Assembly: GCA_936450465.1 (NCBI GenBank)
Contig: OW388289.1
Span: 67,888,420 to 67,952,419 of the forward strand
DNA length: 64,000 nucleotides
Direction: 5' to 3'
From: Gibbula magus
Taxonomy: Eukaryota; Mollusca; Gastropoda; Trochida; Trochidae
Positions 24,601 to 35,390 of the stretch are shown one piece after another. The notes under the pieces are model-generated. The model ran no database searches, was not told the DNA's origin, and worked only from the letters and a program-made list of their open reading frames with translations. Position 1 is the first letter of the stretch, and the number at the start of each line of letters is the position of its first letter. The position numbers and the translations under genes were made by a program.

Positions 24601-27249
24601 GATGTAATGATACATGTTGATGCATGTCCGAACTCCGAACCTGATGTATACTTCACGAACACCTATGCAATTACTGGCTGATTGATTCACTGCACAAAAG
24701 CAGATTGTCACCTTCGCTCACTGTTGTAAGTGTCATATTATTGTTCTGCGTTTGACTTACCCGCTTGTACTGTTTTTGGTTCTTGGCTAACATTTTAATT
24801 TTGTCAAATTCTAGATTTCTAAGAGATAATTCAAGTTTGTCAGCCAGTGGTACATGTAACAATGCCCAGGCATCCACAAGCTGTACATATCCTTATTTCC
24901 TAAAGTGATAAGAACATTCCAACAGAAATGCCATTTAAAAAAGATTTCTTTAAATCGCAAAAATGCGACATCTATACATGCACACTCAAAGCGGCAATGA
25001 CGAATTTTCAAATTCTGTTGATGAAAAGAAAAGAGAAATCATATAATCGGTCGAACCATGTCTGTGTGAAATGTCAACAACAGGAAGTGCATGTCTTCCA
25101 GTTCATTAATTTTGAATCAATCTTTCTCAGATTCACATTTCATTTCCTGTTAGCATTTAACAAGTGATCGATGTCTATCCTGTATCTATTATGCAAAGTG
25201 CAGGGCAATCTAATCGCGAGGATTGTGAACTGTACATGTATGTTTGAAACGCAAAACTTCATTAGATTAGTCGAGATAGTCAGATTAGTCCAAATAGCAG
25301 TAACCATATCGGTTCAATGTCAAAGTATAAATGTTTGAATTGATGAATCCAAGAAATTCATTAATTAGTCCGCAATCAAATATTTATTTACTGTACAAGT
25401 CTCACCATCCGTGTTTACTCTGTTTTCATCTGTTACAATCAGATTAGTCAGTGTTTGCTGTATTTCTTCACCAAACATTTTCACTCACCAAACAGCAATG
25501 TCTATACAAGAACATTACTTATGATTAATTAATGAACAGACCTGATTTTCGCATTGTCGAGTATGAAAGACACCACTTCAGTAATACATTTAAGATACCA
25601 TATCCTGTACTTTCCATCTTAATTTCCTTCTGAAAGAATAATCCATCCGGACATAAACTAAACATCATCAATAATGGAAATGTGTTTACTAGGTCTTGCT
25701 AATCATGTATGTATTGTGTCAGTACTGATCTCGTCTAAGTCTTACACTATATTTTTCATAAAAAAATGCTGATACATCGATTGTCATTTCAAATAAATAC
25801 AAACATACGTATCAGGCCTAAAGGGTGACCTACTGCAAGCCTCGCTTTAAGATAGGATTGTGCTAAAGTTACGACTTCTTGAGAGAATATATGGTCAATC
25901 CTTGGAAGACATGAAACTCAGTAAAGTACAAACTTTCTAGTTGTTTCCAAGTGAAATCCTTCTTATATCCACTTTAGACAGACTTAATAAAATAAATAAA
26001 ATACATTGAAATTTTGTAAGCTATTGATTTCAAGTAGTTTCACATAAAACTGAGGTAAGTGAAGCAAAATATTATTTTAGGTGAGGAAACATTTTTTAGA
26101 TCATTATAAGCATACAAAATTAAACTGTTTTTGTTCAAAATGTAGCATCAGTTTCAACTCTATATATATTATGTATATACAATTGAATACAGTGATATTT
26201 TAAGCTAAATTTCCATCATACAGAATGAGAAGGACATTTATTACATCCAACTATTAGTAAATATTATTATCTGAACATATTGCAGCAATGAAAAGTTTTA
26301 TTAGTTTGTAGGCGAACCAAGTTTCAAATGGCTAGGTCAACGATTCAATTCCTTGTTTATTTGATTTGTTATTTGGATATGGTGAATTGCAATATGCTGT
26401 GATAATTGGGGAAACGTGTGTTTTAAACTGCGATACAAAGTAAGTACCACATCACTTACAGTATAATAGGTAATATAAATGGTATAGGACGTTGCTCTGA
26501 AAATGATTGCGTGGCTACTAATGATCTAGCAGCCTTATTTTCTCATTGGAAATTTCAGTTTCTAGTACATGCTCTAGCGACAGAAAAGAATAGCTAATAG
26601 AAAATGCTTTCGACACGTCCTTCCCTAAATGGTCTTAAATTCATTTTGTAGTTTTGTCCAATCGTTAAGGAGACTGACAAGTAGCTTTAGCTGAGAAGGA
26701 GACAAGAGATTGGAACTCGAACAGCGCGAGATTCGTGTTTAGCTTCAACATCTTCATATGCGACTGGTGACATCTTTGAATGGAATGGTGTTGGGGGACA
26801 TTGCAAACTTCTTACCAGACTCAATTTGATATTCTCAGAGGGAACAACTGTCACTTGCATCGAACAAAGTATTTAAATATATGTATGTAAGTAGAGACAA
26901 CACTCTGATCAGTAAAACAGAATTGGAGAAAACGTGGTTTGGTGTATTTGGAGAATGAATTGGGTTGCCACAAATGATTGACCACTTAAACATTTCTGTC
27001 TAGAGAAAGCCTTTCCCATATATTATTGTAGCTTTTATTGATTTCTTCTGAACATTATCTGACAAGCAGCCGCATAGAGAGAGAGTCATAATGTATGTAT
27101 CACTGCGCCAGGTAGCAGCAGTGTAAACTCTCTCCTCAAAGTATTTCAAATATCTACTGACAGCAATTTCTGACATTCATGAAACTTGACAACAAGCTTC
27201 ATAAGACAACAGGGATTCACATTTCTGTATTTTTTTGAAGATTCAAGTT
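21607..27249. other. Intergenic stretch upstream of the L2-type LINE
   Basis: No gene recognised. Two short motifs GAGTAACCTCTGTG (about 23478 and 23531) and an inverted relative near 23210-23250 are noted, as is an ~80-bp segment at 24365-24445 repeated at 30605-30690. The last few hundred bases may be the LINE 5' untranslated region, but its 5' boundary is not visible. Confidence 0.45.
24365..24445 (+). repeat. Short dispersed repeat shared with the LINE's 3' flank
   Basis: GTGTGTCAACATAATTGCAT, TTGACCA.GTTCA and TCTGTCACTTACAAAGCTG recur at 30617-30688, immediately after the LINE tail. Confidence 0.75.
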
Positions 27250-30200
27250 ATGGAATTTGTGTTATTTGGACTGATATATTTCACAATAACTTTCACAAGT
27301 CACAGTGAGCTTGGCTTGGGTGCACTCACCAGTGTGAGCACTGCCTATTGTGGTGAAACAATGGGTGTCCCTGTAACCTGCACGGACTATCTACAGTTCA
27401 GAGAGACTTGCTTTAACCTGAGAGATAAGTGTTATGGCCACTTGGACAGACAACTGTGGACAAAACTAAAACATTTGGGACTTTGTGGAAAACATACTAC
27501 AAAGCGAGGCTGTCGTGGAGGATCAAACAAGCCGATTCCAGTGGTCACCTCATCTAGATTCAAGGATGATTCCCCTCCAAACTCAGGTGTTGTGAACTTT
27601 GATAACTTGGTAACTCTTGTAGGCAATACATGTAAACCTGCACTGCAAAAATCATTCAATCTCGGCCTTCAAAATGCCCAATCCGTACGCAACAAATATC
27701 TGTATCTTCATGATCTTATTCTTGAGAAGGACTATGATATCTTTGCTCTAACTGAAACATGGCTGAATGACAATGACAAGGTTGTACTTTCTGAATTATT
27801 ACCCAATGGATACAGTATACTTACCCAAAACAGGCAGCATAGCCGGGGTGGCGGCGTAGCTGTTGTGTACAAAAGCTCTCTAAATGCAATCAAATCTAAC
27901 GTCCATGCTTTCAAATCATTGGAAGTTCTTGATCTCACCTTAACCATCAAGAACGAACAAGTTAAACTTCTCACCGTCTATAGGCCTCCACCATCAAAGA
28001 AAAACAAACTAACAATCGACTTGTTCCTTACTGAAATGTCAGAATTGATTGAAACAATCAGTGTCTCCAACGGACATCTTCTGATGGTTGGAGATTTCAA
28101 TGTTCATGTTGACAAGTGTATGGACAAGTGTGCTCAGGATTTCCTCCAACTGTTATCTTCTACTAACCTCCGACAACATGTGGACATAGATACTCATAAA
28201 CATGGTCATACATTGGATCTTGTAATCACTAGAGAAAATGATGACTTCATCTCAGTAGAGGAGGTCTCAGATAGGCAGGTGTCTGATCATTATCTGGTTA
28301 ACATTACTCTTGAATTATCAAAACCTGATCCAGTTCGGAAAGTCTTTACTTATCGCAAAATGAGAAACATCGATGTGGATACCTTTGCTGATGACATAAA
28401 TAGGTCAGACATCACTACTATTGTCTGCAATGTTAGTAATGTGGACTCTAAATGTGAAATATTAAATAACACCCTAGTAGACATTCTCGACAGCCATGCT
28501 CCTCTTAGGACACGTTCCATCATTGTCCGACCAAATACAAGTTGGTATGATGATGAGGTCAGACACCTTAAGCACTTGTGTAGATCTGCAGAGAAGGCTT
28601 GGCGGAGAAGCAAACTGGAAGTTCATCGTCAGATGTACAGAGCTGCCAGACATAAAGTGAACTCAGCTCTGAGAGCTGCAAAGCGGAAGTTTGTACTTGA
28701 CAGCGTTGCTAAAAATAAGAACAATACCAAAGAACTTTTTAAACTGCTAAATCAGCTTCTTGAGGGCAATTCTGAACAAAAGCTTCCCGAGCACAGTAAT
28801 CCTACCGATTTGGCTGACAGGTTCGCCACGTTCTTTCAAGAAAAGATACATCGGATAAGAACACACCTTAATCATGGATGCAGTCAAACTAGTTCAGGTT
28901 CGGATGCGAGCAAGTTCTCTGGCCAAGTGCTTGAAAGCTTTGGGCACATCTCCGTTGACCAAGTGTTGGACTTCATGAAGAAAGCACCATCCAAGTCCTC
29001 TCCACTGGATCCAATTCCTACCTGGCTGTTCAAGTCTGTAATTCAGCACCTAGCCCCTGCAGTTTGGGACATTGTGAACTCATCACTCTCCTCAGGAACT
29101 GTACCAAACATTTTCAAGCATGCCATAGTCACCCCAATCCTTAAGAAGACTGGTGCTGACGAGAACAATTTGAAAAATTTCCGCCCAATTTCCAACCTCT
29201 CATTCATATCTAAATGTTTAGAGAAGGTAGTAGCCAGGAAATTAAAGTTACATCTTGAGAAGAATAACCTTTCAGAGTCCTTCCAGTCGGCCTACAAGGT
29301 TTCCCACAGTACGGAGACAGCCTTGGTGAGAATCCACAACGACATCTTAGTCAGCATGGGCCAGAAAAAGATGACAGCGCTAGTACTGCTTGACCTTTCC
29401 AGCGCATTTGACACCATAGATCATAACTTGCTCCTCCATCGACTTGAACACCGTATCGGGGTAAGAGGAACTGCTCTTCAGTGGATCTCCTCATACTTAC
29501 AAGGACGCACACAATCTGTCAAAGTTGGTGATGTACAATCATCAAAGTCACCCTTGTTATACGGTGTTCCTCAAGGGTCAGTTCTCGGGCCTCTCTTGTT
29601 CACTGTCTACATTCTCCCAATTGGTGACATTATCAGAAAGTATTTCATCAGTTTCCACATCTATGCAGATGACACACAGCTCTACATTGCCTTTGAATCA
29701 GGAGACTTAACCATCAACATCAACACTCTTGAACTGTGTATACAGGAGCTTAAGTCGTGGATGACTACCAACTTCCTTATGCTGAACGAGGAGAAGACCG
29801 AGTTCCTACTTATTGGCTCGAAACACCAGCTTGCCAAGTTGAAGACCAGTTCCATCTCACCTTCTCTTGACATCGGTGACACCAGCGTCGAACCATCCAA
29901 GAGTGTCAGGAACCTAGGTGTCATGTTCGACTCCGCCATGTCCATGGATGCTCACATCACTGCCATCAGTCGAGCCTGCTTCTTCAACATCCACAATATC
30001 AGTAGAGTCCGTCACTACCTTGACCTTGACACCTGTAAACTTCTGATGCACTGCCTTGTCACTACTAAACTAGACTACTGCAACTCTCTATATGCCAACC
30101 TCTCCTCCAAGTCACTTCAAAAACTGCAAAGAATTCAAAACTCTGCTGCCAGATGTCTCACCCGCACTTCTCGTTATGACCATATCACCCCAGTACTACA

Positions 30201-30516
30201 GTCTCTACACTGGTTGCCAGTCCCTGCTAGAATCTCCTACAAAATCCTCATTCTTACTCATGACTGTCTCTACAATGACAACTTTCCTGACTATCTGAAG
30301 CAACTTATTTCTGTGTATGTACCCCAGCGAACCCTCAGATCATCGTCTGACTCTCTGTTAACACAACACAGATCTCCAAATAAACTGTCTGATCGAGCCT
30401 TCAGTTACGCAAGTCCTGAACTGTGGAACTCCCTCCCTAGTGACATTAGAAACACCTCATCTAAAGAAACTTTTAAATCTCTTCTGAAGACCTATCTGTT
30501 CTCTGCTTCCTATTAA
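27250..30516 (+). CDS. L2/CR1-type LINE polyprotein, intact endonuclease and reverse transcriptase
   Basis: This is an uninterrupted ORF. The open frame begins at a TTG (27235), but the first ATG is 27250, giving 1088 residues. It copies element RNA into the genome by target-primed reverse transcription. Residue numbers count from 27235. The apurinic-type endonuclease (about 138-360) shows NAQS, TETW at 172-175, GDFNVHVD with its Asp at 287, TLDLVIT and SDH at 350-352. The reverse transcriptase (about 590-860) shows LLDLSSAFDTIDH (motif A), GVPQGSVLGPLLF at 777 (motif B) and YADD at 809-812 (motif C), with all catalytic residues present. A thumb and C-terminal region follow. The first residues (MEFVLFGLIYFTITF) are hydrophobic and signal-peptide-like, which is odd for this class and may mean that ATG at 27361 is used instead. 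It is the only full-length LINE ORF in the window. Confidence 0.95.
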   Translation: MEFVLFGLIYFTITFTSHSELGLGALTSVSTAYCGETMGVPVTCTDYLQFRETCFNLRDKCYGHLDRQLWTKLKHLGLCGKHTTKRGCRGGSNKPIPVVTSSRFKDDSPPNSGVVNFDNLVTLVGNTCKPALQKSFNLGLQNAQSVRNKYLYLHDLILEKDYDIFALTETWLNDNDKVVLSELLPNGYSILTQNRQHSRGGGVAVVYKSSLNAIKSNVHAFKSLEVLDLTLTIKNEQVKLLTVYRPPPSKKNKLTIDLFLTEMSELIETISVSNGHLLMVGDFNVHVDKCMDKCAQDFLQLLSSTNLRQHVDIDTHKHGHTLDLVITRENDDFISVEEVSDRQVSDHYLVNITLELSKPDPVRKVFTYRKMRNIDVDTFADDINRSDITTIVCNVSNVDSKCEILNNTLVDILDSHAPLRTRSIIVRPNTSWYDDEVRHLKHLCRSAEKAWRRSKLEVHRQMYRAARHKVNSALRAAKRKFVLDSVAKNKNNTKELFKLLNQLLEGNSEQKLPEHSNPTDLADRFATFFQEKIHRIRTHLNHGCSQTSSGSDASKFSGQVLESFGHISVDQVLDFMKKAPSKSSPLDPIPTWLFKSVIQHLAPAVWDIVNSSLSSGTVPNIFKHAIVTPILKKTGADENNLKNFRPISNLSFISKCLEKVVARKLKLHLEKNNLSESFQSAYKVSHSTETALVRIHNDILVSMGQKKMTALVLLDLSSAFDTIDHNLLLHRLEHRIGVRGTALQWISSYLQGRTQSVKVGDVQSSKSPLLYGVPQGSVLGPLLFTVYILPIGDIIRKYFISFHIYADDTQLYIAFESGDLTININTLELCIQELKSWMTTNFLMLNEEKTEFLLIGSKHQLAKLKTSSISPSLDIGDTSVEPSKSVRNLGVMFDSAMSMDAHITAISRACFFNIHNISRVRHYLDLDTCKLLMHCLVTTKLDYCNSLYANLSSKSLQKLQRIQNSAARCLTRTSRYDHITPVLQSLHWLPVPARISYKILILTHDCLYNDNFPDYLKQLISVYVPQRTLRSSSDSLLTQHRSPNKLSDRAFSYASPELWNSLPSDIRNTSSKETFKSLLKTYLFSASY

Positions 30517-30578
30517 TTTTCAATTACTGTCATAGCGCCACTGAGCATCTCCATGGTGGATATTAGGCGCTCTATAAA

Positions 30579-30602
30579 TTTATTATTATTATTATTATTA
30601 TA
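30579..30602 (+). repeat. ATT tail of the LINE
   Basis: About eight ATT units directly follow GCGCTCTATAAATTT. Confidence 0.95.
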
Positions 30603-30604
30603 AT

Positions 30605-30690
30605 CCAACTACACAAAGTGTGTCCACATAATTGCATCTGTTGACCATGTTCATAAAATTGTACCATTTCTGTCACTTACAAAGCTGAGT
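30605..30690 (+). repeat. Short dispersed repeat, second copy (first at 24365-24445)
   Basis: See the 24365 entry. It begins within a few bases of the LINE tail and ends at TCACTTACAAAGCTG. Confidence 0.75.
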
Positions 30691-31627
30691 CAATGACACG
30701 AGCTACTTTCTAAATCCCCGTCCTGTTGTATTTCTGACAGAACTTATTCTAATGAGTAATAAGAAAAGAAGCAATATGGAAGAATCTACGCGTGTGCTCC
30801 AGATCTGTATCGTATATAGAATCTAACAGGCTTCCGTTTTGTCAACATACACAGTCACCGATATTCTTCATAATCTAAGTTTAGGATTGTTTAATTACAA
30901 AAACAGCTCCATATTTTTTACCTAATATTTTTTTAGTATGCTTTTGGAATTCAAACACACATTAAACATTTATTTTAAACGTTTATTTGTGTTGCTATTT
31001 GTACGTTTTATTAAATTGATTCATATTCAATAACAGAACAATACAACTGTGGGCGAATATAAAAAACAATATTAACAGGTTAAACATATAAACAAGTCTC
31101 CAGGTGCAAACAACAACTTGTGGTATTCAATACGATAATAAAGAGGTTTCTGCTATCAACAAAATGTTAATTGAGATCAATAAAAAAAATCCACAATAGG
31201 TTTAGTTTGTCAGTTTACACCTCTTTACAGTATTCAAATCAACTATTTCACTTTGGAACATGAGAGAGATGTAACAACTTACTGCATGGTTATAAATGAA
31301 TTGTTTATACTAAAAGAGATGACGTTAGGCATCTCAGGAGTGTACATAGAGGAATGTTCATGTCTATCAAAAGAATTGTTAACATTAAGAAGTTTTCCAA
31401 GATAACTATGTCGGCACATAATTTAGTATGACTTTAGTGAATGTTGTATATTGTCTCTAAGATGTTAACCTATGAGATACATAACTTACAAAACAATATT
31501 TCGAACAATGTAACTTAATATGGTGAAACTACTGAAACCTTATCATAGGATGACAGAGTGCACTTTCTGTGTCCCATCCTCTGTTTCTATTCGTTGTTAA
31601 GGTCAAACGGCTGGCTTTGCGGCCTGT
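30691..31627. other. Intergenic stretch, nothing recognised
   Basis: AT-rich and noncoding, lying between the LINE and the deleted DNA transposon. Confidence 0.5.
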
Positions 31628-32798
31628 CCTCGTATCGCCTATCCCATATTGCCTACACCACCATCAAAACAAATTTATGGATGAGTGCCATGACCCTGGC
31701 GGCCTTACACCTTAAGAAAGTAATGAACTCTTCCAAGAAGATAACCAAGACAGATTAACAGAACAAATGACTTTAATTTCATTTTGATTTGGACAATGGC
31801 GACAACTATGGCATACACAATGACGACATACCGTATAAGCAATATTTTATGAGGGTTTAATTTCACTTTGATTTACACAATGATGATTATGTAATGATAG
31901 CACTGTATTTTTTATTTTAACAGCATGAAATATACATTTCTTCGTAGCACTATTCACTTTGCTTCATGGCATGACAACATTACTTTAACTTGATTAAGCG
32001 TCCAACGGCATCAAGGAATTCCAACACTGATCGTCTGCCAGTGGCAAGCTGCTGCTTGAGTCTCCCGATGATGGCTACACCTATCAGATGTCTCGATCTT
32101 CTTGAGTTCTTTCACAAACTGAAAGATGTTTGGATGAGCTCTCGGTATTCTCTTCTTCAGGCCGTTGTCGAAACCTTCAAGGTGTTTGTTGGAGCGTGGG
32201 CCGCTGTTCTGGTGTTGATTCCACAGGGCTCGAGGGAACGTGGCATCGAAGTCTACCAACGTTCTGGTGACGTAGTCGTTGAAGCTGGTGATCTGCTGAC
32301 CATCTGGTCCTTGCTCCATCACTTCGACCCAGGCATCTTTGACTCAAACTAGTGGTAGAAGCAGCAACGCTGAGGCTCTTCTGACGTGGGTTTGCACTGT
32401 TGGGTTGCCGTTGTAGTCCTTGACAAGGCCTTGCCTCCAGAGAGCCTGGGTATAGTGGAAAAGCATCCTCTTGCGGATTTTGCTGGGAAGACTTCATTGA
32501 CGGCATTGATGACAGCTGTTTCGTAGTCTGTCTGGATGATGTCTAGTGTGAGACAGTCAAACATAAAAGCAATAATCCAGGATAAACGGTCAAAACATAC
32601 TCAATAATCAGATACTCCTATGCAAACATCAGATTATTTCATCGGAAAATCCATCCACTCCAATTCATAACAATGAACCAGTTCATTAATGGCTATGTGG
32701 ACTGTACCATATTACACAATAGGACACTTTGCATTTAGTGTAGGCGAAACGAGGGTTTTGTTTAGGTATAGGCAATATGGGATGTAGGCGATACGAGG
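31628..32798 (-). mobile_element. Deleted DNA transposon with ~33-bp TIRs enclosing a MULE-like transposase remnant
   Basis: CCTCGTATCGCCTA then TCCCATATTGCCTACACC at 31628-31660 is inverted at 32765-32798 with a two-base insertion and one mismatch. A third, TIR-like GTGTAGGCGAAACGAGGG lies just inside the right end (32739-32756). The 1.17-kb element contains a minus-strand transposase fragment truncated at its N-terminal side, so it cannot be autonomous. No convincing 8-10-bp target duplication was found. The MULE assignment rests on the encoded motif. Confidence 0.7.
31994..32564 (-). pseudogene. MULE-like transposase C-terminal fragment, two frameshifts and one stop
   Basis: Reading the minus strand from 32564: IIQTDYETAVINAVNEVFP in frame 1. 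After a one-base loss in a T run (near 32463) comes FFHYTQALWRQGLVKDYNG and RRASALLLLPLV, then an in-frame TGA. The same frame resumes VKDAWVEVMEQG, then LVDFDATFPRALWNQHQNSG, then the characteristic NKHLEGFDNGLKKRIPRAHP, where N-x-LEG-x-x-x-L is typical of MULE-type transposases of animals. Another shift (near 32100) leads to GVAIIGRLKQQLATGRRSVL. The catalytic N-terminal half is missing. The 120-codon ORF on the opposite strand is a shadow. Confidence 0.65.
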
Positions 32799-33185
32799 GC
32801 AATTGTCCAATTGACTTCTCTACTAGTTATAGCATCGTTGTACATTGTATACAATCACTTTGTTGATACATTTAATTCGTTGTTGAAACATACCTATTCT
32901 CCCTATCATTTACTGGTTAACGGAGTTAGTATCTACCCCAGATATTTTCCATCCCTAAATTTGTATTCCGTTAATGTCACGAGTGTGTGATACTATAAGG
33001 AGAAACCATGATATCGAGGAAAGATAAGTTTGTGGACACTGGTAGGAAGGAAAAACCCGAGGAAGCTTTTTAATTGTTATCGCGTTATATTTAGGATCCC
33101 TGGGGTTATATTGAGGATCCCTCGCTGATATCAGCCTGTTAACAGTCGCTCTATATGAGTTGCTTCTGTACAGTGAAATATCACC

Positions 33186-33265
33186 TGCCCCGTTGGCGCA
33201 GTAGACTAAGGCATTAGCTAAGTTACTATAGGTGATAGTGGATACGGGTTCGAGACGCACTTTCT
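33186..33265 (+). repeat. tRNA-derived SINE head
   Basis: The A box TGGCGCAGTAGACTAAGGC (33194-33212) and B box GGTTCGAGACGC (33247-33258) are spaced as in a tRNA-type RNA polymerase III promoter. The stems do not form a full cloverleaf with matching acceptor arms, so it is read as a SINE head. The tail runs into about 33300 and no terminal tract was identified. Confidence 0.6.
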
Positions 33266-33408
33266 GCAAAGCATTTGCTGTTCATATGCTGTCGTAAATT
33301 TAAGGAATTTTTCAAAATAACTCTAAGTTAGTTTCTTCAGATCTGTACTTTCAAGCCGTCATCTCAGCAAATATATCAGGGTTTACAATCATTATAATTC
33401 CTTCTTTC

Positions 33409-33463
33409 AGGGTTTACAACTGTCTGTGTAAACCCTCCTGGAGGAACTTACAATGTTGTAAGT
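33409..33463. repeat. Two consecutive small perfect stem-loops
   Basis: AGGGTTTACA (33409-33418) pairs with TGTAAACCCT (33427-33436). Then ACTTACAA pairs with TTGTAAGT around a two-base turn (33446-33463). Function unknown. Confidence 0.6.
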
Positions 33464-34934
33464 CCCTCGTACCGGGTGATACGGTTTAGAAAGGTCGTTT
33501 CAAGTATCACGGTATGTGGCTAGTAGGTTGATAGACAGTGTTATCAGTCCTAGTGATGATATAATGTAGACAAATGGATAGTAATTTTAAGTGATATAAC
33601 AAGTAAGTTATACAAGTGGAATGTTGACATTGTTTAATTATCGAATTTGATTTTGTTCTGATAGGTAACTAAATGTATGTAGCAGAGTATTTAGCATCAC
33701 AGGTAAAAGGCATACCGAAATCTTTAAATATAAAAATAATTCGTACTTTACCGATACTAAAGTAATTGAACTTTGATAATAAATAATGTTAGTGTTTAAC
33801 TTACTCTCACGGTGCAATTTAACACTGAATCTCCATCTTCAGATATTAGCGGACGTCTAGCATTATTCTAAGGTCCATATATCTACATGTAGTTTCCCTG
33901 TTTGTAATTTATATTGGAATGGTTTCAAGTCGAAAGTTTGTAACTTGAGCAATAAATCCTCACTAATTATCAAGATTTCTATAATAAGATATCCAATAAT
34001 ATTTTCCGAAATAACTTAAGGCTAGATAATAGGATCCACTTTTATTACTTATCCATGTTTATTCACTTATTTTGATTAGTTTCTGTTCTGTATTACTGAA
34101 AGAATGTTGTAATTTTAATTCTAAAATAGAAACATAAAATGTCAAGGTCAGTGTAACCAATTCATTATATGTTATTTAAAGACAGTGACGTTTGTGAACC
34201 AAATATTTCTAAACGGGATCATGTCTTTGAACTGTATTATTGTATTCAAATGGTGGCAATTAACACATCCTTGTGGACAAATAAGTTTATGAAAGGGAAT
34301 AGGATAAACTTTGAATTATAATGTTTTTGTTTGTAATGTCTTTTCTACCTATTCTGCCACAATCAATGATTCCCGAAGCTCTCTTTAATGGTTCATTTTT
34401 ATTTAACATTTAACTTTTAAAAGTCCGTTTTATGCGATGCGATCATATTTGAGTAGCCAGAAGGTAAAATCAGTTTATGAACGCTATACATAGTCCAAGG
34501 TTTAGTTATGGTGGAACTCTAAGAAGTCTGTGTAACATTTGTGATACTGAACATGTTAGCCATTCTCAAAGGTCTCCTTAGGTTCGGTATGGTCTTGACA
34601 AAAGAGTTAAAGTATGTTTCCTCAGAATTAGGTTTCAGCCAACCAACTCCATCAATTGGCAGTCCAGAGAGATTAAATACACACTCCAGCGGGTTTCTAA
34701 AAACGATAATTCTGAGGCGATTTTGTTTTAAAAAATCAGGTCATAAAGACTAATTGCAGTCGGCCTTTTGATTGGAATCGTACCTGTAACTCGCACACAC
34801 AATTCGTCTTCAATTCACATGGGTTCAGTTATTTTGTGTAAGATTTTTATGTCTCTTGTATATGCTATGTTACAAATTGAGCCAGCTGACTTTGATTAAG
34901 ACGTCTAGCATACAAAAGGTTATTGTCATCTTGT
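33464..34934. other. Intergenic stretch, nothing recognised
   Basis: AT-rich and noncoding. Confidence 0.5.
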
Positions 34935-35390
34935 GAGTTAAAGGCTGTGTAACACGCCGTATATACTTAAATTGGTGCTCTCACAAAAAGTTAAATGTGT
35001 ATTACCAATGGCTAAATATTACCCTTGAATCAATAAAATAAAGTTCTAAAACAAATGTACATGAGTCGGTTAGTGCATGGGAGTCCGGTTCCAGTCAAGC
35101 GGTCATGTTAAGGTGTTGACATTAGAATGACCGCTCATTCCAGTGGTCTGACTGATGTACATGTAGCGATACCTAGACACTCAATATAAAGTTTTAAATA
35201 CGGTACAATGATAGAATAGTCAAAAAGACGGATAGTCGTTTAGTATGAATACGGCTTTTCGGGTCGTGTGACAAGATGTTTTACTCTCTTAAACATTAAG
35301 CATTTTAAGCATTCTACAGCTGCATGCCGAAAGTTTGTTCACCTACTTTTGTATTTAGTTCAAATATCATGTAATTTAATTTGGCGTGTC
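34935..35390 (+). repeat. Dispersed repeat family, most complete copy
   Basis: Starts AAAGGCTGTGTAACACGCCG and continues GCTCTCACAAAAAGTTAAAT, TATTACC, TCAATCAA.AAAA, AAGGTGTTGACATT..AATG, CCGCT, GACTGATGTA, GATACCTAGACACTCA, then ATACGGCTTTTCGGGTCGTG and CTACAGCTGCATGCCGAAAG. The first half matches 60965-61445, the second half 10330-10385 (inverted), 7755-7815 and 19600-19655. It is noncoding, of the size of a SINE or MITE, and the family is unrecognised. Confidence 0.75.

Larger units (their letters stand above)
27250..30602 (+). mobile_element. L2/CR1-type non-LTR retrotransposon, near full length
   Basis: The ORF is followed by a short 3' untranslated region (about 60 nt) ending GGCGCTCTATAAATTT and a run of ATT repeats (30579-30602), the 3' signature of L2/CR1-like LINEs. 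No ORF1 is visible upstream, and the 5' end and target duplication could not be placed. The 3' flank (30605-30690) is itself a repeat also found at 24365-24445, so the LINE may have landed beside an older repeat. Confidence 0.9.

Noticed and set aside
28350..28613. Minus-strand ORFs within the LINE
   Set aside because: Shadows of the 1088-residue reverse transcriptase ORF.
31990..32352. 120-codon plus-strand ORF
   Set aside because: Antisense shadow of the transposase fragment, whose conserved motifs lie on the minus strand.
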